DNA from: a bacterium
GTDB lineage: Bacteria; Myxococcota_A; Polyangia; Nannocystales; Nannocystaceae
Assembly (NCBI GenBank): GCA_024742475.1
Contig: JANSYI010000015.1
Location: 146,075-210,074 of the forward strand
Reading direction: 5' to 3'
Length of the DNA: 64,000 bases
A program made the position numbers and the translations under genes. Below are positions 25,763 through 34,904 of this stretch, piece by piece; within the stretch, counting starts at the first letter, position 1; every line of letters starts with the position of its first letter. A model generated the notes under the pieces. The model was given only the letters and a program-made list of their open reading frames with translations. It was not told the origin of the DNA and searched no databases.

Positions 25763-27859
25763 TCAGTCCGATGCGTCGGCCGCCAGCGCCGAGGCCCAGG
25801 ACCCTCCGAGGCCCGGAAGATAGTGGACGTCGAGCTGCGCGTCGTGACCACGTACGAGCGCGCGCACCTCGTCCATGCGCCCCGGCGCCACGACGAAGGC
25901 GGCGGGCACGATCAGCATGCTCCGCTTGCCCTTCTCTCGTAGCGCGTCGAGCTTCGGCCCGAGCTGCGCGTCGTCGACGACGACCAGCGTCGCGAATCGG
26001 CTGCGCTTCTTGAGCACGTCTTGCTCGCCCAGTGCCGTCCACGCCGCACGCTCCTCGGCGGAGAGGTCGGGGGGCAAGACGAGAATCGTGGTGCCTCCGA
26101 ACGGGCCGGGCGCGAGCGGCAAGCCCTTGCCATCGACGAAGGACTTCGGCTCCACGCGCAGCGTGGGGGGCTGAGCCGGATCGACGACGAGCGTTCGGGG
26201 AGCGCCGTCGCGCTCGGCGATCCGGATGTGCAAGCGCGCCCACTGGCGAGCGATCGGGGTGTCGACGGCGATGCGTACCTGCGTCGGCGCCCCGGAGAGC
26301 GCGCGCGCGTCGAGCCCAAGGCCGTCGCGAATCTCCGCTTCGACGTCGGGGACCTCGCGGACCTGCGCAGGCACGGCGGCCAGCTCGAGGGTCTTCATCG
26401 CCGCCTCCATCGCCTCGGCATCGCCGCCGATGACGATCGAGCGGTCCTTCGGCGGCTCGGAGGGGATGCCGGCCTCGGCGAGTCGTCGGGGGCTCTTCGG
26501 CGCGACCGCGACCACGCGGCGCGGGGCGTCTGCGTAGAGCCCGGCCCAGAGCGCGACGTCGGCACCGCCGCCGTGACCGGCCACGACCACGCGGTCTTCG
26601 GGGATCGCCCAGCGGTCGGCGAGGTAGGCCGCGATCTCGTCGATGCCGCTGGCGACCCGGCCGGCGTCGGTGGCGTAGGTGTCGGGCCACGTCCAGCGCC
26701 CGCTGACCCGTGCATCGGCCGTGGAGACGCGGTGGGGGTGTTCGACGACGGCGACCATCACGTCCTCGCCCAGCGCGGTCTTCCAGTGGGTGAGCGCGTC
26801 GGCGCTCGAGGTCTCGTCGTCGCCGAGCCAGATCAGCAGACCCTTGGGCTCGGACGCGATCGGGGCGGCCAAGCGATACGTCAGCTCGCCGGGCACGGTG
26901 ACGCCGAGGGTGCCGGCGTTGGGACCCCGGGCGTCGGCGAGCGCGTACACGACGAAGTCGGCCCGCTCGGCGCTCTTCGAGGCATCGATGCCGCGCAGAT
27001 CGTAGACGGGCTGAATCGTGACGATCGCGATCGAAGCGTCGGGGTCGCGGGCCCGCAGCTGGTTGGCGATGCCGTCGCCGTACTCGGCGTGAAAGCCCCC
27101 GACGACGTGAACGACGGCGGCGTCGGGCTTGGCCTCGCGGGCCTGCACCATCGCGTCGGCCATCGTGTTGTCCCACAGGTTCTGCACGGACCACTTGCGA
27201 CCCTGGGCATCGGCGCCACCCATGTGCCCATGGCCGGCGTCGCGTAGCCTGGCCTCGATGCGAGCCCAATAGGTGTCGGCGGGCGGGTACACCTGCGCGG
27301 GAAACCACGCGCGCTGCTCGGCGGTCAGCTCGTCCATCGCGGCGGCCTTCTTCATGCCGAAGGCGCGCTGCACCGAGCGCGGCAGGTTCGCGCCGATCAC
27401 CGGAACGCCGCGTTGCTTGGCGGTCTCGACCAGGGGCCGGTAGCCGGTGCGGTAGTTGGACCACGGCGGCGCGCGCTCGATGAAGGTCGCCTCGTCGATC
27501 GACCCGGCGAGGTACGCATCGAGAGCGGGCTGCTGGTCGCGCGTGAACATCTCCATGCTCAGCACCGTGGACTCGGCACCTCGTCGCGCGATCACGCCTT
27601 CGAGGATCGTGCGCTCGATTCGGTGCGTCTGATCGTCGAGGTGAGTCTCCCCGACGAGGATGTAGTCGGCGCCGGAAATGGCGTCCAGCATCGCTGGGAC
27701 GCTGGATTCGGCGCTGCCGCCGAAGACGCGCAGGCCGTAGTCCACGGGGGCGGGGGCGCTGGAGCCCGCCTGCGTCGATGCCGATGGCGCGGAAGCACAC
27801 CCCGCCGAGACGAGGGCTGCGCAGCACACGGAGCGAGCGAGGCGGATCATCGCGCGCAT
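25763..27859 (-). CDS. ChaN-like lipoprotein fused to an alpha/beta-hydrolase-like half
   Basis: A 698-residue predicted lipoprotein (signal ending LVSAGC). Residues about 45-320 are a ChaN/DUF399 domain: DYILVGETHLDDQTHR, VLSMEMFTRDQQPAL, VVHVVGGFHAEYGDG. ChaN of Campylobacter binds haem. A second half from about residue 340 looks like an alpha/beta hydrolase with LLIWLGDDE, VVVAGHGGGADVALWAGLYA and a late DVHYLPG segment. The nucleophile elbow is G-H-G-G-G where G-x-S-x-G is expected, so the serine is missing. The hydrolase half is therefore probably a binding module. It is convergent with the small lipoprotein, 3 bp apart. Confidence 0.78.
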   Translation of the reverse strand: MRAMIRLARSVCCAALVSAGCASAPSASTQAGSSAPAPVDYGLRVFGGSAESSVPAMLDAISGADYILVGETHLDDQTHRIERTILEGVIARRGAESTVLSMEMFTRDQQPALDAYLAGSIDEATFIERAPPWSNYRTGYRPLVETAKQRGVPVIGANLPRSVQRAFGMKKAAAMDELTAEQRAWFPAQVYPPADTYWARIEARLRDAGHGHMGGADAQGRKWSVQNLWDNTMADAMVQAREAKPDAAVVHVVGGFHAEYGDGIANQLRARDPDASIAIVTIQPVYDLRGIDASKSAERADFVVYALADARGPNAGTLGVTVPGELTYRLAAPIASEPKGLLIWLGDDETSSADALTHWKTALGEDVMVAVVEHPHRVSTADARVSGRWTWPDTYATDAGRVASGIDEIAAYLADRWAIPEDRVVVAGHGGGADVALWAGLYADAPRRVVAVAPKSPRRLAEAGIPSEPPKDRSIVIGGDAEAMEAAMKTLELAAVPAQVREVPDVEAEIRDGLGLDARALSGAPTQVRIAVDTPIARQWARLHIRIAERDGAPRTLVVDPAQPPTLRVEPKSFVDGKGLPLAPGPFGGTTILVLPPDLSAEERAAWTALGEQDVLKKRSRFATLVVVDDAQLGPKLDALREKGKRSMLIVPAAFVVAPGRMDEVRALVRGHDAQLDVHYLPGLGGSWASALAADASD

Positions 27860-27909
27860 GGTACCCAGTTCTCCTTGCCCCTGAGTGCGCCGTGGTCTCC
27901 AATGCGCCC

Positions 27910-29487
27910 ATGGGATCCCACGACCGCTACATCTTGGCCTTTGCGCTGCTGCTCTGCGGGTGCCCCGACTCGCCCGTCGGGTCCGGCGGCGATACCGATG
28001 ACGACGACGGCACGAGCAGCAGCACCGACCCGACGACGGGGAGCCCGACGAGCGAGACGACGACGGGGGAGGCGAGCAGCACCACCGAGGACCCGACGGT
28101 CGATCCGGACACCGGGTCCTCGGGGAGCAGCTCGGGGCCGGGGAGCTCGAGTACGGGCGGGAGCGAGGGCTCTTCGTCCACCGGTACGCCAGGCGGGGCC
28201 GAGATCGAGGTGACCGTCAACGAGGGCGCCGTGGAGACGTCCGCCTCGCTCATCGCCGCGAACACCACCCCGGTGGGCGACAGCGGGGACGTGTTCACGT
28301 TCGAGGTCACCAACACGGGCACCGACGACCTCGCGCTCGGAGAGATCGCGTTGACCGGGGCCGGTGCAGACCATTTTACGCTCGATGACGCAGGCGTTGC
28401 GGCGAGCGTCGCCTCGGGTGAGAGCACCACGTTTACGGTGACGTTCTCGCCCACCAACGGCGGCCTCAAGGACGTGCGCGTCGTGATCCCCAACAACGAC
28501 GACGACGAAGACCCGTTCGCGGTCGACCTTCGGGCCAGCACCACGCCCAACCTGTGGCGAAACATCACCCCCGAGACAGGTCCGGCGGCGCGCTACAACA
28601 TGGCGCTGGCCGTGCTCGAGCCGGGCACGTTGCTCACGTTCGGTGGCCGCGACATCGAGGGCGCCTCGCTGGGCGACACCTGGACGTTCGACGTCGCCAC
28701 CGAGGTGTGGACCGAGCTGACCCCCGACAACTCGCCGGCGCCGCGGTTCTCCTACGGCATGGACAACGCCGGGGACGGGCTCGTGGTCCTCGCCGGGGGC
28801 ACCTCCGTTGCCGGAAAGGGCGGCGTGGCGCTCAGCGACACGTGGCACTTCGACGCCGGCGCGATGGACTGGGTGATGAGCGCGAACAACGGCACTCCGC
28901 CTGTGCGCCACCAGTCGGCGGTCGCAGGCTTCGACGGAGGCATCTTCGCTTACGGCGGCCTCGACGACACGCCGGCGCCGGCGGGCGGGCTCTTCCTCTA
29001 CGACGCGGGTACGCAGACCTGGGTCGCCATCGACGTGACCGACCCCGGCGACATCATGGCCGCGGCCGCGGCGTTCGACGGCGAAGGCGTGGTCACTCTC
29101 AGCGGAGGATTCGCGTTCGCGCAGCCCAACGTGAGCGCGGCGGCGTTCGACTTCGTGCTCGACGACAGCACGATCAGCCAGCATGCCGACCCTGCGGTGG
29201 GTCCGATCTACTCCCACGAGCTGGTGTACCTACGCCCCGGATTTGCGGTCGCCTTCGGTGGACGGGATGCCGAGCAGGCCCCCTTGGACGGTACGTGGTC
29301 CTACGAGCCGAGCGCGGGCACCTGGGTCGACCTCGCGCCCACGGTGTCGCCCTCGGCGCGGTTCAACTTTGGCATGACCGCCGTCGGGGAGAACAAGGCG
29401 ATCATGTTCGGCGGGTTCGTCGGACAGGGGCAGCTCGGCGCGCCCATCTTCGAGGTCTGGGAGTACGTCGGGCCCCTGCCCGAGTGA
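27910..29487 (+). CDS. Kelch-repeat lipoprotein with ASH/HYDIN-type domain
   Basis: A 525-residue predicted lipoprotein starting at ATG 27910 (signal ending LLLCGC). A Thr/Ser/Gly linker runs to about residue 95. An immunoglobulin-like 'choice-of-anchor D' domain follows with FEVTNTGTDDLALGEIAL, FTLDDAG and TTFTVTFSPTNGG (about 100-210). The rest is a Kelch propeller with blocks such as TLLTFGGRDIEGASLGDTWT, WTELTPDNSPAPRFSYGM and GGIFAYGGLDD ending IMFGG. Function is unknown, but the combination is typical of extracellular adhesion or scaffold proteins. The upstream in-frame extension is not used because it would destroy the signal peptide. Confidence 0.8.
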   Translation: MGSHDRYILAFALLLCGCPDSPVGSGGDTDDDDGTSSSTDPTTGSPTSETTTGEASSTTEDPTVDPDTGSSGSSSGPGSSSTGGSEGSSSTGTPGGAEIEVTVNEGAVETSASLIAANTTPVGDSGDVFTFEVTNTGTDDLALGEIALTGAGADHFTLDDAGVAASVASGESTTFTVTFSPTNGGLKDVRVVIPNNDDDEDPFAVDLRASTTPNLWRNITPETGPAARYNMALAVLEPGTLLTFGGRDIEGASLGDTWTFDVATEVWTELTPDNSPAPRFSYGMDNAGDGLVVLAGGTSVAGKGGVALSDTWHFDAGAMDWVMSANNGTPPVRHQSAVAGFDGGIFAYGGLDDTPAPAGGLFLYDAGTQTWVAIDVTDPGDIMAAAAAFDGEGVVTLSGGFAFAQPNVSAAAFDFVLDDSTISQHADPAVGPIYSHELVYLRPGFAVAFGGRDAEQAPLDGTWSYEPSAGTWVDLAPTVSPSARFNFGMTAVGENKAIMFGGFVGQGQLGAPIFEVWEYVGPLPE

Positions 29488-29490
29488 CGC

Positions 29491-30768
29491 TCAGTCCTCG
29501 CAGCGCCGCCGCAGCTCTCGCTCGAGGTGGCGGCGCTCGGCGGCGTTGGTGCAGCCCGCGATCGCCCGTGCATAGGCGTCGCGGGCTTCGCCTGTCTCTC
29601 CGAGCTCCGCGTGCAGCCACGCGCGCACGACCGCGAGCTTGTAGTGGCTCCGCAGGACCGGCTCGAGCCGCGCGAGCTCGCCCCGAGCGGCTTCGTGGTG
29701 ACCGGTCATCGTCAGGGGGACGCACCGGTTGAGCGCGACCATGGGGGAGGGCACGCACTCGAGCAGTCGATCGTAGAGCTCGAGCACCCTGTCCCACCGG
29801 GTGGCGGCCCACGAGGGCGCGGTCGCGTGCTCGGCCGAGATCGCCGCTTGGAGCTGATACGGCCCCAGGCTCGACATCTCGAGCGCCTTCGTGAGCTGGT
29901 CGATGCCCTTGGCGGTCTTGGAAGGGTCCCACAGGCTGCGATCCTGGCGTTCGAGGGTGACCAGCTCGCCCGCCTCGTCCACCCGTGCTCGGCGTCGGGC
30001 GTCGTGTAGCAGCATCAATGCGTAGAGACCACGCACCTCGGCCGAGGCTGGCAGCAGCCGCGTCAGCAGCTCGCCCAACCGCAGCCCCTCCTCGCACAGC
30101 TCGGCACGGAGCCACGCCTCGCCGTCGGTGACGGCGTAGCCCTCGTTGAAGATCAAGTAGACCACGGCGCACACCGAGTCGATGCGCTCGGGAAGCACGT
30201 CGGCCGGGGGGATCCGAAACGGGATGTTCGCGCGGTGAATCTTCTTCTTCGCGCGCACCAGACGTTGCGCCATCGTGGCTTCCTGCACCAAGAACGCCCT
30301 GGCGATCTCGGGGGTGGTGAGGCCGCCCAGCATGCGGAGCGTCAGCGCGACGCGAGCATCGTTCGACAGCGCCGGGTGGCAGCACGTGAAGATGAGTCGC
30401 AGGCGCTCGTCGGGTAGAGCTCGTTCCATGACGGCGCGATCCAACGCCTCTTCGGTGTCGTCGATGCGCAGCCTGTCGTCGCCCAGCGCCTCGGCGGTGG
30501 CACGTATCGATGCAGACTTGTCAGCGAAGACCTTGGCGCGTCGCAAGCCGTCGAGCCCTCGATTGCGCGCCACCGTCGTGAGCCACGCGCCAGGTCGGTC
30601 GGGGATCCCGGTTTGCGGCCACGTCTGCAGGGCCTGCATGAAGGCGTCCTGCAGGGCTTCCTCGGCGCGATCGAAATCGCCGAGCGCTGCGACCAACCGC
30701 GCCACGACGGTGCCGTGTTCGGCTCGAAACACGCGGCTGATCGCTTGGTCGAGGTCGCGGTCGGGCAC
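29491..30768 (-). CDS. ECF RNA polymerase sigma factor (ECF42 type)
   Basis: A 425-residue sigma factor starting at GTG 30768. Region 2 is near the start (GDFDRAEEALQDAFMQALQ, then RPGAWLTTVARNRGLD). Region 4 follows at about 115-170 (RLRLIFTCCHPALS, LTLRMLGGLTTPEIARAFLV, RLVRAKKKIH). A 230-residue C-terminal extension rich in helices and TPR-like pairs completes it, with the family phrase YLIFNEGYAV. This extended group is usually encoded next to a YCII/DGPF protein, which is exactly the case here (30812-31168). The extension probably takes the place of an anti-sigma factor; no anti-sigma gene is adjacent. Confidence 0.88.
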   Translation of the reverse strand: MPDRDLDQAISRVFRAEHGTVVARLVAALGDFDRAEEALQDAFMQALQTWPQTGIPDRPGAWLTTVARNRGLDGLRRAKVFADKSASIRATAEALGDDRLRIDDTEEALDRAVMERALPDERLRLIFTCCHPALSNDARVALTLRMLGGLTTPEIARAFLVQEATMAQRLVRAKKKIHRANIPFRIPPADVLPERIDSVCAVVYLIFNEGYAVTDGEAWLRAELCEEGLRLGELLTRLLPASAEVRGLYALMLLHDARRRARVDEAGELVTLERQDRSLWDPSKTAKGIDQLTKALEMSSLGPYQLQAAISAEHATAPSWAATRWDRVLELYDRLLECVPSPMVALNRCVPLTMTGHHEAARGELARLEPVLRSHYKLAVVRAWLHAELGETGEARDAYARAIAGCTNAAERRHLERELRRRCED

Positions 30769-30811
30769 CGCGGGAGAGTAGCGGCTCCCGCGGGGGCGTG
30801 GCGGCCTCGAG

Positions 30812-31168
30812 TCAGGCGTCGCCGGGGATGACCATGACCGGGCGAACCTCGACCGTGCCGTGGTGAGAGCCCGGGCACTTCTTCGCCCACGCGACGGCCT
30901 CGTCGATGTTCTCGACGTCGATGAGGTAGTAGCCGCCGAGGGCTTCGGTGGTCTCGGCGAAGGGTCCGTCGGTGACGAGCGCCTCGGAGCTACGGACCCG
31001 CACGGTCGTGGCCGTGGAGGTGGCCTCGAGCGCATCGCCGGCCACGTACGCTCCGGCTTTCTTCAGAGCCTCGTTGTATGCGAAGTACGCCTGCAAGACC
31101 TCTTGCTGCGCCTCGGGGGGCGGCGGGGTGTCGGACTCTTCGCTGTAGATGAGGAGCATGTACTGCAT
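30812..31168 (-). CDS. YCII/DGPF-domain protein
   Basis: A 118-residue protein with the DGPF motif intact (ALVTDGPFAETTEALGGYYL at about 65-84) and the starting strand MQYMLLIYSEE. YCII-like proteins form dimeric alpha/beta barrels; a His-Asp pair is used in some relatives. In this subgroup the gene travels with ECF42 sigma factors, as here, 43 bp upstream of the sigma gene on the same strand. The start ATG 31168 lacks a strong upstream purine run. It is probably a target or partner of the sigma factor. No substrate is known. Confidence 0.85.
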   Translation of the reverse strand: MQYMLLIYSEESDTPPPPEAQQEVLQAYFAYNEALKKAGAYVAGDALEATSTATTVRVRSSEALVTDGPFAETTEALGGYYLIDVENIDEAVAWAKKCPGSHHGTVEVRPVMVIPGDA

Positions 31169-31310
31169 GGGTTCGTTCCTTGTGGCGCCGACGAACGGGC
31201 TGGGCGCCGATCGACAGGGTCGATCACTTTTTCTTCGCCTGCTTGCCCCGCGGTTTGCGCGGGCTTCGATGCCGCGGGCCTTCGAGCCGCTGCGGGCTAG
31301 ACTCTGCGGC

Positions 31311-31997
31311 ATGCTCTGGTTCAACCGGCGTTTCTCGCGACTTCGGCTCGCCCTGTCGCAGACGCTCGCGCGTGTCATCGGCCGCCACGAGCCGCCAGAG
31401 CCCCCAGGCCGCGACGCCTGGCTCAGCGCCGCACGAAGCACCGACGACCTGTGGCGGGGCGTGAAGTCGCCCATCTGGGCTGTGCATTTGGCCCACCACA
31501 TCGGCCGCAAGCCCGCGCCGATGATGGACGTGGGCACGGAGCTGCTCGCCTCGTCGCTCCGCGGTCATCTCGACTCGCTCCCCACGGTGCTCGACTTCAG
31601 CACCGTCGAGCCCGAGGAGCGCGCGCTCGACACCTACTTCGACTGGGAGGACCAGCCCCTCGAAGACCTCGCCGACGGCAGCGAGCGCTACGAGGCGGCC
31701 GCGCTCGAGCAACTCACCCGGATCGCTGCGCTTGCCGAGTCGGGCCCCGAGACGTCGCCCTACCGAGGCTCTTCGGGCTGGCCCAACGACCTCGCACCCG
31801 GGCTGCACCGTCTCGTCGCCGTCAAACACTGGTTCTCGGCGGCCCGACACGCCAGCGAATCCGAGCCCGAGCGCCCGGCGATGCGCGATGCGCTCGGGCT
31901 GGCGCTGGCGCACGCCTTCGCAGCTCAGCCGTCCCAGGCCGATGCGCTGCTGCAGCGGCTCGTCGTCGCGTATCGCAGAGGACCGTTCGAATCCTGA
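31311..31997 (+). CDS. conserved-looking protein of unknown function
   Basis: A 228-residue soluble protein, starting at ATG 31311, with a basic N-terminus (MLWFNRRFSRLRLALSQTL) that may touch the membrane. The middle has RGVKSPIWAVHLAHHIGRKP and several conserved-looking aromatic/acidic pairs (TYFDWEDQPLEDLADG), then HRLVAVKHWFSAARHASES near the end. I recognise no family. Codon use is like its neighbours, so it is probably a real gene rather than a shadow. It lies between the divergent YCII gene and a downstream lipoprotein, each with its own spacer. Confidence 0.6.
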   Translation: MLWFNRRFSRLRLALSQTLARVIGRHEPPEPPGRDAWLSAARSTDDLWRGVKSPIWAVHLAHHIGRKPAPMMDVGTELLASSLRGHLDSLPTVLDFSTVEPEERALDTYFDWEDQPLEDLADGSERYEAAALEQLTRIAALAESGPETSPYRGSSGWPNDLAPGLHRLVAVKHWFSAARHASESEPERPAMRDALGLALAHAFAAQPSQADALLQRLVVAYRRGPFES

Positions 31998-32070
31998 GCA
32001 CGCGCTGTGCAAAAAGCTCGATCGATTCGCGCGTAGCGGATGCGTCCGAACCGACGTAAGGCACGGCGTC

Positions 32071-32778
32071 ATGCGTTGCGTTCCATTGTTCCTCTCTCTG
32101 GCGCTGGGTGTGGTTGCGTGCGACTCCGACTCGGGCGCGACCGACACCGACGCCGCGACGGCGCCGGGCGTCTCCGACGATGGCACGGGCAGCGGCATGG
32201 GCTCGACGTCCGCGGGCGGTGCGGGCCCAACGATGGGCACGACGACGGGCGTTTCGACGGCCGACCCTGTGACGACGGGCGAGACGACGAGCGCACCTGC
32301 CACGTCGGGCGAGCCGACCACGGGAGAGGCGACGACGGACGTCGCCGAAGAGACGGGAGCAGGGGAGACCACCGGCGGCCTCGTCCCTCAGCTGCCGCCC
32401 GGCGACGTGGACTCGCTCATCGCGTGGCTGCAAGACGGCGGCTATGAGGACTGGGCGGCCGAGTCGGCCGTGCACGACTCCGATGGGCCGCACTTCGGCA
32501 ACGTCCGCACGTTCTTCAACAACGTGCTCGTCGGGTCCTTCGACGCCAGCGATGACGTGCACCCGATCGGGTCGGCCAACGTCAAGGAACTCTACGGACC
32601 GGGCAACACGGTGCGAGGCTGGGCCGTGATGTACAAGCGCGAGGTCGACGACGGCCAGTGGTACTGGTTCGAGGTCTACGACGGAGACGTGCTCGCCGAC
32701 ACGGTCGCGTGGGATCTCTGCGAGGACTGCCACGGAGACGGGGTGGACAACGTGCTCACGCCGTGGCCCCTGCAGTAG
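32071..32778 (+). CDS. cytochrome P460-like lipoprotein
   Basis: A 235-residue predicted lipoprotein with signal MRCVPLFLSLALGVVAC and a Thr/Gly-rich linker to about residue 110. The C-terminal domain has LYGPGNTVRGWAVMYKREVD, WYWFEVYDG and a final DLCEDCHGDGVDN with a c-type haem motif, Cys217-x-x-Cys220-His221, fourteen residues before the stop. A C-terminal CxxCH after a small beta domain is the hallmark of cytochrome P460 family proteins, which bind a c-haem with a cross-linked residue. The cross-linking Lys cannot be assigned by eye. Substrate unknown; the family includes hydroxylamine and NO-reacting enzymes. Confidence 0.65.
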   Translation: MRCVPLFLSLALGVVACDSDSGATDTDAATAPGVSDDGTGSGMGSTSAGGAGPTMGTTTGVSTADPVTTGETTSAPATSGEPTTGEATTDVAEETGAGETTGGLVPQLPPGDVDSLIAWLQDGGYEDWAAESAVHDSDGPHFGNVRTFFNNVLVGSFDASDDVHPIGSANVKELYGPGNTVRGWAVMYKREVDDGQWYWFEVYDGDVLADTVAWDLCEDCHGDGVDNVLTPWPLQ

Positions 32779-32959
32779 CGCGTGACCGGGGGGAGACCCT
32801 TGCCGTGACGGGCCTGCGACACGGAGGGCTCTACGTACCGCGCTGAGACACGGACGTGACGACGAGCGTCGTTTCGCCGTCTATTCGGTGTCGAGTCGAG
32901 AGACCGATTGTTGACGGGGGCGCGACGGTGGCGTCATGGGAGCCGCGTATTCGGGTTGC

Positions 32960-32964
32960 AGGAG
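32960..32964 (+). promoter_or_regulatory. ribosome binding site deciding the start at 32973
   Basis: AGGAG ends 8 bases before ATG 32973. An earlier in-frame GTG at 32856 has no comparable site, and the 39 residues between them are compositionally unlike the rest of the protein. Confidence 0.6.
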
Positions 32965-32972
32965 CCCAACCC

Positions 32973-33872
32973 ATGCAAGTCCTTGCCGATGTCGAGACTC
33001 TGGATCACACCCATGACGACCTTTCTTGGCTGCGCGCGCCGTGGAAGCGAACGTGGACGCACCGCATCGCAGGCGGCCGATTCGTCATCGATGTTCACGA
33101 CCAACCGGGACGGTGGATGGACGAGGCCGAACTCGCAGGCCTGCAGGACGAGCTGGACTCGATCGGCCAGCGCTCTTTGGACGAATCTCTCTCCTATGGA
33201 GTCTTCTCTCGCACCCGCAGCGCGTTCCGAAACCGGGTCATCGCGGTGGCCCGCGACGGCCAGACCGGGACCCCGTGCGGGTTCACGGCGATGGTGTACC
33301 TGCCGCTGCATCGAGTGGGCGGTCGAACGGAGCTGATCATCCACCTGGGCCTCACCATGATCGCCCGAGACCATCGGGGGAGCCGCCTTCAGACGCCGCT
33401 GTTCCAGCGCACGTTTCGCTCGCCGATCGTCAACCAGTTCCGGATGTCGTTCATCGTCACCAACATCGCCGCGTCTCCGGCCGGAATCGGTGCGGTGTCC
33501 GACTATTTCGACGGCTTTCCGAGCTACGACGGCAGCACGCGCTCGCGTCCGTTGCATCGCGAGGTCGCGCAGCAGGTGCTCGAGCGCGATCGTCACGAGT
33601 TCGGCTGCAGCCGCGCCGCGGTCTTCGACCCGAAGACCTTCGTCGTGAAAGGATCCAATCAGGTCGATGGAGGCGGGGCGAGTGCGTTCATCAAGACCGA
33701 CCCCGTCAGCCGATATCGCAACCCCGACTGCAACGCCTTCTGCGCCGCCACGCTGAACTTCGAGCGCGGTGACGAGCTGTTCCAAGTTGGTCGCGCAGAT
33801 TTCTTGCGAGGCATGTGGAAGTCACGCCGCACGAAGCGGCGCGTCTCGAAGAGCGGCGCGTCGATCGGATGA
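32973..33872 (+). CDS. GNAT-like acyltransferase candidate
   Basis: A 299-residue cytosolic protein. The block ELIIHLGLTMIARDHRGSRL (about residues 127-146) followed by QTPLFQRTF resembles motif A of GNAT N-acyltransferases, where acyl-CoA phosphates bind an R/Q-x-x-G-x-G/A loop. Here the loop is D-H-R-G-S-R-L, which is imperfect. The C-terminal half has PSYDGSTRSRPLHREVAQQV and FCAATLNFERGDEL. The family could not be named with certainty. It is convergent with the M14 carboxypeptidase gene, 6 bp apart. The neighbours suggest a link to lipid or amide metabolism. Confidence 0.5.
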   Translation: MQVLADVETLDHTHDDLSWLRAPWKRTWTHRIAGGRFVIDVHDQPGRWMDEAELAGLQDELDSIGQRSLDESLSYGVFSRTRSAFRNRVIAVARDGQTGTPCGFTAMVYLPLHRVGGRTELIIHLGLTMIARDHRGSRLQTPLFQRTFRSPIVNQFRMSFIVTNIAASPAGIGAVSDYFDGFPSYDGSTRSRPLHREVAQQVLERDRHEFGCSRAAVFDPKTFVVKGSNQVDGGGASAFIKTDPVSRYRNPDCNAFCAATLNFERGDELFQVGRADFLRGMWKSRRTKRRVSKSGASIG

Positions 33873-33878
33873 CGACCC

Positions 33879-34904
33879 TCAGGCGTACCAGCGGGCAAAC
33901 GCGCGCTGGTGTGCCTCGGCGCGCTCTTGGGGCGTCCATGCGTGCCAGGGCGCAGGGCTGCACACGCAGCGCCACAGGAAATCGAGCAGGGTGAAGTGGC
34001 GTCGACGAATGCGTCGCTCGCGATGGGGAGCTTTGGGGTTGAACGGACCTTCACGCGACGTGAGCTGCCGGAGGTTCTTGCGTACCCACGTCCACGAACC
34101 CATCTCGAGCGTGAGGGGAAGGAAGACGCCGCTGGGCTGAGCCCGCCGGTACTCGTCGTAGAGGTGATCCCAAAGGTCACCCGATATCGTGTAGGCCTGA
34201 GCCTGCGGTTCGACCCGGTATACGTGGTTGGGATGAGTCGCGTCGAAACGCTCGAAGAGGTGACCGAGCTCGGCAAGGTTTGGCAGCGGCTGACGGGTTC
34301 GGGCGTAGGGGAACCACAGGCGATCTTGAAGGCCAAACCCCGAGTGCACGTCGATGGAGAGCGCGCGCTCGCTCTCGAATGCGTGGTGCCCAATGACGTC
34401 GAGCAATGCCCGCGTCTCGGGCTCGACCTCGCCGGGTTCGTCTCCTCGATACCACGGTAGCCTCGCGCTGATTCGGTGCCCGCCGACGAGAGGCGTCGAC
34501 TCCCAGGAGTCGGCCGTGGGTGCGTTGCGCATCAAGTCCACCCCGCGGGGGTTGGAGCGGCGCCCGAGCGCGATGCCTCCTGGGTTCACGACGGGCACGA
34601 AGAGCATGCGAGCATGTTCGAGGCTGCGCCGCAGGGGTTCGTCCCATCGCAGCGCCTCGAGCACCGTCCGCAAGTATGAAAGGACCACGCGAGCACCGAT
34701 GCGCTCGAGCCCATGCACGCCTCCGACCACGATCATCGTCGGGGCACGCTCGTCGTCGCTCCCGACCTCGACGGCGACCAGGGGGAGGCTGCGGGTACCC
34801 ACGTCGACGCGCGTCAGCGTACGGAAGCGAGCTCGGTCGCCGTGACGACGCATCAGGCCGTCGAGTTCGGCGCATTCAGAGGGAAGGGGGACGTTGCGAG
34901 GCAT
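33879..34904 (-). CDS. M14-family zinc carboxypeptidase
   Basis: A 341-residue protein without a signal peptide. It shows the M14 zinc site and catalytic residues: VGGVHGLERIG (His64, Glu67), FVPVVNPGGIALGRRSNPRGVDLMRN, SIDVHSGFG (His187) and LPLTLEMGS with the catalytic Glu267. M14 enzymes release C-terminal residues from peptides or cleave side-chain amides; deacylases of the aspartoacylase branch share the motifs. The cytoplasmic location favours an intracellular peptide, cell-wall fragment or N-acyl amino-acid substrate. Its start lies 29 bp inside the end of the upstream hydrolase gene, so the two are translationally coupled. Confidence 0.85.
   Translation of the reverse strand: MPRNVPLPSECAELDGLMRRHGDRARFRTLTRVDVGTRSLPLVAVEVGSDDERAPTMIVVGGVHGLERIGARVVLSYLRTVLEALRWDEPLRRSLEHARMLFVPVVNPGGIALGRRSNPRGVDLMRNAPTADSWESTPLVGGHRISARLPWYRGDEPGEVEPETRALLDVIGHHAFESERALSIDVHSGFGLQDRLWFPYARTRQPLPNLAELGHLFERFDATHPNHVYRVEPQAQAYTISGDLWDHLYDEYRRAQPSGVFLPLTLEMGSWTWVRKNLRQLTSREGPFNPKAPHRERRIRRRHFTLLDFLWRCVCSPAPWHAWTPQERAEAHQRAFARWYA

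Noticed and set aside
25281..27911. 876-residue Arg-rich frame on the minus strand
   Set aside because: Shadow of the ChaN fusion and NADAR genes in a shifted frame; composition is low complexity.
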